A stretch of 64,000 nucleotides of DNA, taken from Centropus unirufus (taxonomy: Eukaryota > Chordata > Aves > Cuculiformes > Centropidae). The notes beneath the pieces were generated by a model. That model had not been told where the DNA came from, did not search any database, and saw only the letters and a program-made list of their open reading frames with translations. The position numbers and the translations under genes were made by a program. Position 1 is the first letter of the stretch. Every line of letters starts with the position of its first letter. The stretch covers positions 2,499,284-2,563,283 of the forward strand of contig VYZI01000104.1 in the NCBI GenBank assembly GCA_013397695.1, written 5' to 3'. Of this stretch, positions 29,501 through 38,500 are shown piece by piece.

Positions 29501-32500
29501 TCAGGGAACAAAAGGGGAAATTGCCTAGAGGAAAAAGGACCTGCGGGTGTTGGTTGGCAGCCAACTGAACATGAGCCAGCAGTGTGCCGAGGTGGCCGAG
29601 GTGGCCAATGGCATCTTGGCCTGGATCAGAAACAGCATGGCAAACAGGTCCAGGGAGGCAATTCTGCCCTGGTATTCAGCATTGGTGAGGTCACACTTCA
29701 AATCCCGTGTTCAGTTCTGGGCCCCTCACTATAAGGGCATCAAGGTTCTGGAGTGCATCCAGAGAAGGGAATGGAGCTGGTGAAGGGGCTGGAGAACAAG
29801 TTTTATGAGGAGGGGCTGAGGGAACTGAGGATGCTTAGGCTGGAGAAGAGGAGGTTGAAGGGAGACCTTATGACTGCCTACAACTGCCTGAATGGAGGTT
29901 GTGGAGAGGTGGGTACTGTTCTTCCAAGTAACAGGTAAAAGAAAAGGGGGAATGGCCTCAAGCTGCAGCTGGGGAAATTCAGGGTGGACATTAGAAAAAA
30001 AAATTTTCACTGAGAGTCATTGGGTGCTGGAACAGCTGCCCAAGGAGGTAGTGGAATCATCATCCCTGGAAGGATTTAAAAGATGGGTAGATGAAGTACT
30101 TGGAGCTATGGTTTAGTGGCAGACAGGTAAAGTTGGACTCAATCTCAGAGTTTTCTTCCAACCTAGTGATTCTATGAAAATAATTTTCCTTTCCCCAAAG
30201 GCTGCAATCTGAGACGAAATGCAGGACTCTGAGGGTGTCTCCTCCTCTGATTTGACAAAAGAAAAAAACAAAACACCACAACAAACTCAAACACCACCCC
30301 CCAATGCCTCTTATTGGTAAAAGAAGAACCATTTCTTACTTCATCTGACCCTGTTTCTGATGGTCGAGCCTTCTTTGGAGCAATAACCGGTGAAAGCGAT
30401 CCTTCAAAATCAAGCTGATAGAAATAAAAAGCCGCTCAGTACCAAAATTCCAAAGGTTGCATAACCGAATGAATGACTGTAACATCTGAACACAAACCAA
30501 GTGCGACATAACATCACTTCAGGTACTCCTATACTTTGCTTTCACGTGGAACACATCCTGCCATTACACTTTCCTACACACAGTCAGTTATTCCAGTGTA
30601 GGGTACATAAATTGCACAATTTGACTCGCCAGTGTCTGGTATTTACCAAGACAGAGTGCTGTGGATAAGCTAATTCTAGTAATGTAGATGTACTGCAATT
30701 GCTTTCACTGCAGCTGTGGAGATATCCTTCCTGCTTTGTTTCCCCCCTGTGAATACTGCAAACACTTTCTAGCAGGAAACCTGCCTACAGAAAACTCCAA
30801 GTACAGTCAGTAAAACAGCTGAAAAAACCCAGATCTTTGAACATTGTAACTTGAAAACCACATGGAAAATCCTCTTTAGGAAACAGGTATCTAAGTTGTG
30901 ATCCATGTTTCTGGTAAGAATAAGCTTAATATGGATTAGATGAATCAAGTCTTCAGTGATGGCCACGAAACTGAGTAAAATCTTCATGAGTTGTTTTCAT
31001 TTGACCAAGACAGATGGTGGCAAGTACCTTATACGTGTTTTTAATGAAAAACACAGATTCAAATCTATTTCTAAAACATAGATAATGGATTCAATGGCAT
31101 CTTGTGATTTAAGACAAGATACAATCTATTTCTGACTTAAGCGCCTCCCTAACCATTTTGAACCTTGAAGAATTATCAGCAGCTTCAATGTAAGTCACGA
31201 AAATAAACACATGAGCTTGCTTACATTACGTGTCCAGGACAGCCTCTCGGTGTTGTAACCCATCATATTCATGAGGCATGTTACAAATAAATTCCATTCT
31301 GAGTGATAGCTTGGTCCTCCTGGCGCATTGTAAGCGTTGTACCACTTGACAAGCATCTGCACGGCTATCTCCTTGGGCAGGATAGCTTTGACACCTTGCA
31401 GACATCTTTTCACTGTTGGAACAGGAAGAAAAGAAAGACAGGGATGATTTCCCTCTTATTTCCTGGTAGGCCCACCAATCAGTGCTGTAGATCTCTACAG
31501 GTCCTCTTACTGGACCCTACTTTACCTGTCTGGAAACTCAATAAAAGGCACACCACACAACATCACGCAGCTGTTACTTCAGTTCAGGTTGAGCACAGCC
31601 CCTCTAATTCCCTACACAAACGGGAAAACCAAGCTCCTTTTTGCTCATTACTGAAACCAGCTTTTCTTTGGTCTGGCATCTCAGCCCTCCCTCACACATC
31701 AATACACATAACAGCACAGAGCGGAACCACCAAAAGAGCAAAGGAAGTTCTGAGTGCAGGGGGCAAAGCACTGAAAGCAACGGAGAACACCCAAATAAAT
31801 GGTGGCAGCTCTAGAAGGGACGTTACGAGAGCCAGGAGTACACAGCACTGAACCGCCACCACCCAAGCTCTACATAAACTACTACTGCAAGGTCCTACCC
31901 CTGGGTGGGGGCAATCCACGGCTTCAGTATAGGATGAGGGATGGGAGATGGGAGAGAGCAGCCCTGCTGAGAAAGGCTTGGGGGTGCTCATTGATGAGAA
32001 GCTTGACGTGAGCCAGCAATGTGTGATTGCAGCCCAGAAGGCCAACTGTGTCCTGGGCCACATCAAACGAAGCGTGGTCAGCAGGATGAGGGAGGGGATT
32101 CTGCCCCCTACTCCTCTCTGGTGAGACCCCGCCTGGAGAACTGTGTCCAGTTCTGGAATCCTCTACGTAAGAAGTGTATGGAACTGGTTGGAGTGCGTCC
32201 AGAGGAGGCTACAAAGATGATTAGAGGGCTGGAGCACCTCTGCTACGAGGACAGGTTGAAAGAGTTGGGGCTGTTAAGCCTGGAAAAAGACTCCAGAAAG
32301 ACCTTATAACAGCCTTCCAGTACCTGAAGGGAACTGCAGGAAAGTTGGCAAAGGACTTTTTACAAGGGTGTATAGTGATAGGACGTGAGGGAATGGCTTT
32401 AAATTGGAAGAGGGAAGATTTAGACATTAGGAAGAAATTCATCACCATGAGGGTTGTGAGTCACTGGCACAGGTTGCCCAGGGAAGTCGTGGATGCCCCA

Positions 32501-35500
32501 TCCCTGCAAGTGTCCAAGGCCAGGTTGGACGTGGCCCTGAGCAGCCTAGATCTAGCAGGAGGCATCCCTGACCATGGCATGGGGGTTGGAACTGGATAAT
32601 CCTTAAGGTACCTTCCAACCCAAACTATTCTATGATATTTCAAAAACAAACCCTCAAAAATTATGGAACGTATTTCACATAATGGATTTGGAATCATACC
32701 TAGTTCCGAAGTGGCAATTTCAGGAATAGTGATCCGAACCATCATATTATTGCTGAGCTCCTGAGAAATAAAAAAGGTAAGAGTCGAATTATGAATGGCA
32801 CAAAGTAAAGCCAGGGTCCTTTACCATCAACTCAGAATTCATTTATCTCTTAAGTATATTCCTAATTCCTGGCTAACTGCTACACTAAATAATTACAACT
32901 TCACGTGCTGGCTCCATGAAACACATGAAATGGATCTTGAGCTGAATCACCCGAGGGAATTAAATTCAGTGACTTCTAGCGTATGCTATAGAGACAAAAA
33001 ATGTGATGCCACCAATGCAGTGTGATGTTTTGCTGCTGATTGGGAGCTGCTAGCAGTGTCTCCCTACGCAGTATAAGTAGATGTTACCCTCACTTTGCTT
33101 TGCTACCAAAGTATTACTCAAATCCCAGGATAAAACTTACTAAATTTACTCTGTTGTGGACAGGATCTCTCAGACCATGAATGAAAGTCCCAAGCTGCTG
33201 AAAGGTACAGTCTTCAACATAATTGGAGTCATGGAATTTGGAAGAATCCCTCAGCTCTGGAACTGGTGATAAAAGCACAGCCTGAAAAGTGGTAAAAACA
33301 ATTGCTTTGAATCATTGAAGTAAGAGGATCTGAGAAAAGGGCACCTAAATTTGCCATTTTTCATGTAATGATAAGTATTTTGAGAACAATTATAAACCTT
33401 CCAATCTCTGCCTCGGAAGTTTTACAGAAATCATGCATAAATAAATAGACCTTAAACACTGTTTATTGAGGGATTTACAGAAGAAAAATAAAAGATTTAG
33501 CTCCAAAAGAGAAATTGAAAGTTAAAAAAAATCAACCAATCAATTGAAGCTGTTACAACTAAACACTTTCCAAGGTAGGACTTTGTTGCTTCTTACCTCT
33601 TCTAGGGGCGCCAGATACTTATTTAAAGGCTTGGATGAATTGCTGATGCTATCCAAGGGAGTGCTTGGCCGAGGCAATTGGTTGGACATTGTCAGGGATG
33701 GAGCAGGCAGCCCAGGAATAAAAACCTTCCCCACCTTTTTGCGAACAAAGGAAAACAAGTAGATGGTTTTCACGCCCAATGCTTGTTTCCGCACACTTGC
33801 TTACCTATACAGCCATCAAGTTTTAACACCTTAAAAGGAAAAGTTTTAAGAAAGGTGGCTATGTACTTAAACTAAAGCCTCTGTAGAGAAGATCCACGTA
33901 ATTACTTCCTTCAGACGATGACAGAGGGAAAAGTTTACTGTATGTGGTCAGCATTTTACATTATTGCTACAGGTGTACTGGCTCTGGAAGTTCTAAGCAG
34001 GGCTTCCCTGAGCAAGGTCTACTTTCAGAGTATACTTAGTTTCAATATACACACATATAGGCATTTATATGCACATACACACAAATTTGTGTACACAAAC
34101 ACATGTACAAACTGCAGTACCCAAGGTTTCTGCATACACAGAGAGAGCACAGGGCAACTGCATAGAATTTAAGAGAACAGTTTAATTATTTTGAATGAAT
34201 CATGAATTCTTTTGGATGAATCCTGCCCATCCAAATAGCAGCCCTTTGTAAAGCAAAATAATTTGACATCTAAAACTATCCAGCATGCTATCAGGACATT
34301 CAAAAGTTTTTTGTTCAGAACAATTCTTATTTTTCATATTCTTGAAGTTTTCTTCCTTCCAAAGCATTTCATTACTTCATTATCTTATTGTCACTGAAAA
34401 TAAGCTCATAAGATTGTTGAATTGTGCCACAGGATGCCATTGATCCTTCAGAACTACCTTTCCAGCACTTCACATAAACTACACTTAGTACATGAGCCCA
34501 AATCCCCTTCCCACGCAAGTTCCAAGGAAGCAGCAGTCTACAGTAGCTTGTATGGAACTTGCACAGAGGATCCCTCCGTACAGCTCAGTTTGTAATCAGA
34601 GATTTATTTTAGGATAAGGAAAGTGCAACTTACCCGAACTACTCCGGAATAAAGCACTAGATTTCCGCTGCCTTCCAGAACCAGGAGCGTATTAACACCC
34701 TACAAGAGCCAAGCAGAATATTCAGCTTCCTGTCGTTTCAGTAAAGAGACAAAAGTTAGGCAACACTGGTGAAAAAGCAGGACAGTGCACAGTTAACAGT
34801 CCATGCAGAGGTACGTACTTCCACAGGAGCCGCATCCTTTGCTTGAATGCTGGTAACAGAACCAAAGATCAGCTGTGTCTTATCATTGCTTTCTTGAAAT
34901 TTGACACACCTAGAGATTTGAGAAAGCAACAGGAAACAAAGTATTGCCCTGTCTGTTGTGACAGAAAGGAGACAGAAAATAAACAGCGTGCCATGGGACA
35001 GTGACTTACTGCACTATAACTGGTTCCTTCCTCCTCCCTTTGCCCTGCTAACCGACTTATTTTCACTCTGCTAGCCCAATTAAAATTCCCACTGTACTTC
35101 CAAAGGGTAAAGATGAGGATAAACAGGAATATAATTCAAATTACAGTGAATATTCTCTCACAACTTCAGTTTTATTTAACTAGCCCAAACGATCTATGCT
35201 ACCATCTCGAGGTCATATGGGCTAGTGACATTGCACATGTCACAACAGCCTTTACCACGTGGAGGAACAAGTCTGTTAAAACCCACGTCTTGCTGGTAAT
35301 TTCCAGAGAGCTCCCTGTTGTTCACCTGTCCTCAAGACAGGGATGCTCACCGCAGCTGGAGCTGGGATTCCACCAAAAAGCACAGGAACTTCTGCCCACA
35401 AAGGTCCGTGGTAATAAACACTTTTGATGCTTGGGAATTCTTCTCTCTGCAGGAGAGACACAATGACCAGCACGCTATTATTGATCTACTACAAAAACTT

Positions 35501-38500
35501 TAAGAAAGGAAAAGTGTCTACAAGCTGCAGGGTCACAGTGGAGTTCAATTAGCAGCCCACTAAGTTGCCTGAATGCCAGTCTCAGTTTCAGTTCTTACTT
35601 TTGAGGCTGATTAAACTAGCACTCCCATCTCCACATGCCACACTTTTTGGCATGCACAGCACACGCTGTTTGGCTTTGTTGTCCACTTCAATTTTAGGTT
35701 TTATGCTGTGTTTTGCCCTTTGATGGCAACACAGAGATACACCGAAGATAAAAAGTTCTTTTTCAGAAGCTACTTTGCTATGGAGAACTCATTAAACCTC
35801 TCCTCGAGAGCTCAGAGGGCTACAAGGTAACACAGCAGGTAAACTTGTTCCAAGTGCCCAATTCCCTTTTCAAGGGAGCTGCACAAGGGTGGCAGGAAGC
35901 GCAGGTCTACTCATCTACTTTAAGGCAGAATCACCTGCAGGAAGCACACACTGAAAGAAGTTGTTTTACTTTATTTCCACCCCCAACAAAGGAAGTCCAG
36001 AACTTCTCACATCCGAGTCGAAACACCTAACCTCGTGTTTGTGACTGTTTCTGTCCACAGGTGATCTATACACAGCTCAGGAACAATTGGTTCCGTTTCT
36101 GTTATAAGGAAGGGATCGCTGCAAGTGCTGCTTGGAGAATGGGTGATGCTGTGCCTCCTCGGTGACTGAGCATTGCTGGAGACGTTGAACCGCTGCGCTC
36201 CTGAGAAGGAATGAACTCCCAGGGCAGGAGAATGAGAGCGGCTGCAAACAAAGACACGAGACACTACTAAAGAGCGGAGAATTTTCAAAATCAGGTACAG
36301 AATTCCAAGGAGCTCATACACTGGCAGAGACTTCACAGATAAACCCAAACCACCCTAAGCCAAGTAGAGAGTTCAGTATTAGTTTTCTTTAGCAACACAC
36401 TCCAGCACAGGAAAATGATTATCCAATTAATTTTCAGTTACCTCTATCAAGAATCCAATAGATGAGATTTCAAAAGTAATAAAAGCAACATTTTGTGCAG
36501 TCCATTCCATCAAAAGTCTTTCTCAATCTGTTCCCTTTAAAAATGGCTTTCTTTAGCAAAGCTACCCGAGAACACTCCTGGGGCTCAGAAGACCAGCAGA
36601 TGATTCCCAGCTCCACTACAGACTGGCTAAGTGATGGTGGGACAGCCTCTTTGGTTCCAAAGACCGCCCCAGAATAATGGCACAGCAAGGGCTGCAGGGG
36701 CATTCCAGGAGGGCTTTCAGATGCCATAACAGAGGAGGCACCTGCGCCTTAGATGGACAGACTCATAACAGTAGAGAAATACAGCAATTCCAGATGTGCA
36801 TCCTATCCCACAGCTTGTGCTCTTCGGCCTCATCCGCCTATGCAATGTGCTCAGCACCCACCTCAAAGCAGCCATGTTGGAGATAGACGGCGAGCGGGAC
36901 TGCATGCTGGGCGACGACAGCGACCTGCTCTGGCTGTGCATAGACGAGTAGTTCTGGAAAGGGGACCCCACAGGAGAGTCTCCTTTTGAGAAGCTTCTGA
37001 GATGAGCAGTCAAAGAGCTGCTAGTGCCCACATGCTGTGGTGTGCCCATCTGCTCAGAGAACTTCAGCACCATGTTCTGCTCCTGGGAGAGAAAACAGAG
37101 TTATCTGTGCACACAGAAGACACTCAAAGAGTTCGTTTCTCCAGTCAGGTGTTAGAAAACAATGCCTCGGTAGGTGCTCAGCTTAAGAAGTGATTCCTGC
37201 TCACCATACTCTCACTCCCAGTCACAGAAACTACTCCTAGGATTTCAGGGCACTAATTTGTTTGTCCCTTTTCTAACAGGATACAACAGCTAGAGCAGAA
37301 TCAGAACCTTCTAGTACCATGCAAGGAATATCATGAGAAGCAGAGTATACTTCATGACCATCACCACCGCAACCTCCCTGACTGTTGTACAGGCAAATAC
37401 ATGGAAGAAACTATTAGATAACCCTCCACCCCACCAAACATCACACTCTCTTATAAATAAAACAAACCACAGATACCAGACATTTCTAACACACGCAGCT
37501 GTAAGGGCATGTTAGCACACACAAAAATTATTTATAACAATATTTAGTCAATGATAAATTTGTACCTCTGGCTTTACTCTCCGAAGAGTCCAAACGCTAT
37601 GTAAACTCAGCATGGTATCGTAGGTCATCACAATGGAAGGCTCGGCATTGAGGAACACGATCCTCAAGGTGCAATCAGCAACGTACTGTACTCTAGCAGA
37701 ACTGCACACACCTGCTAAAGAAGCAGTTGGTCACTTCTGCAGCTGTTATCAGTATTTCTCATTTCTCTTTTCTCCTGCAATTTGCGCTCTATCCTGAACA
37801 GATTCCCTGCTCATGAAGCAGCTAAAATCACCGACTTCCAAGTCCTGAGTGATTATTTGCAAATTCTCTAACACAGAAAACGGTCAAGTAACACATCAGT
37901 GCTAGAGTGATGGACTCCAAGTGATACATCTGAAGGTGGGACCTTACCTCCAGGCTTACAGATGACAGGCGCTATCTCATCTAACGGGTGTAGCATGCTG
38001 AAAATGGTAGGCAAAGGCTCTCTAGGAAGAATCCAAACAAAGCATGTTCAAGAACCAAACCTTAATGTGCATGACCATTCTCTCTTGTAGCTGGTACCTG
38101 CACAGCAATCACAAACCGGTCTCTCAAACCCTCACAAATCAAAGCCTGAAATCTAGCAGCAGAGACCTACATTCCTTTTGCAGAAGCCTGCTGGATTATC
38201 TGAGTAGAATCAAAGGCTGGCATACGAAACAGGATTATTAGGCCTTGTTTTACAAGCTTTCCAGAGCACTCAAGAATGACCCCATCTGGTGGCCACACGA
38301 CAGACTGGCCAGCCTGAATGAACATAGCTGGACCAGCTGAGCTACAAGGAGGAAGAGTAGGAAGAGGAGAAAGCCCTTAACCTAGACTCAGCTTAAGATT
38401 TCAGGTTCTCAGCTCCTAGAGAAGCAGACAATGTCATTTCTATCCATCACAGAGCAGCACTCAAGCCACCCATCTGTGGTAGCAGTAGCAAAGGAGGAAT

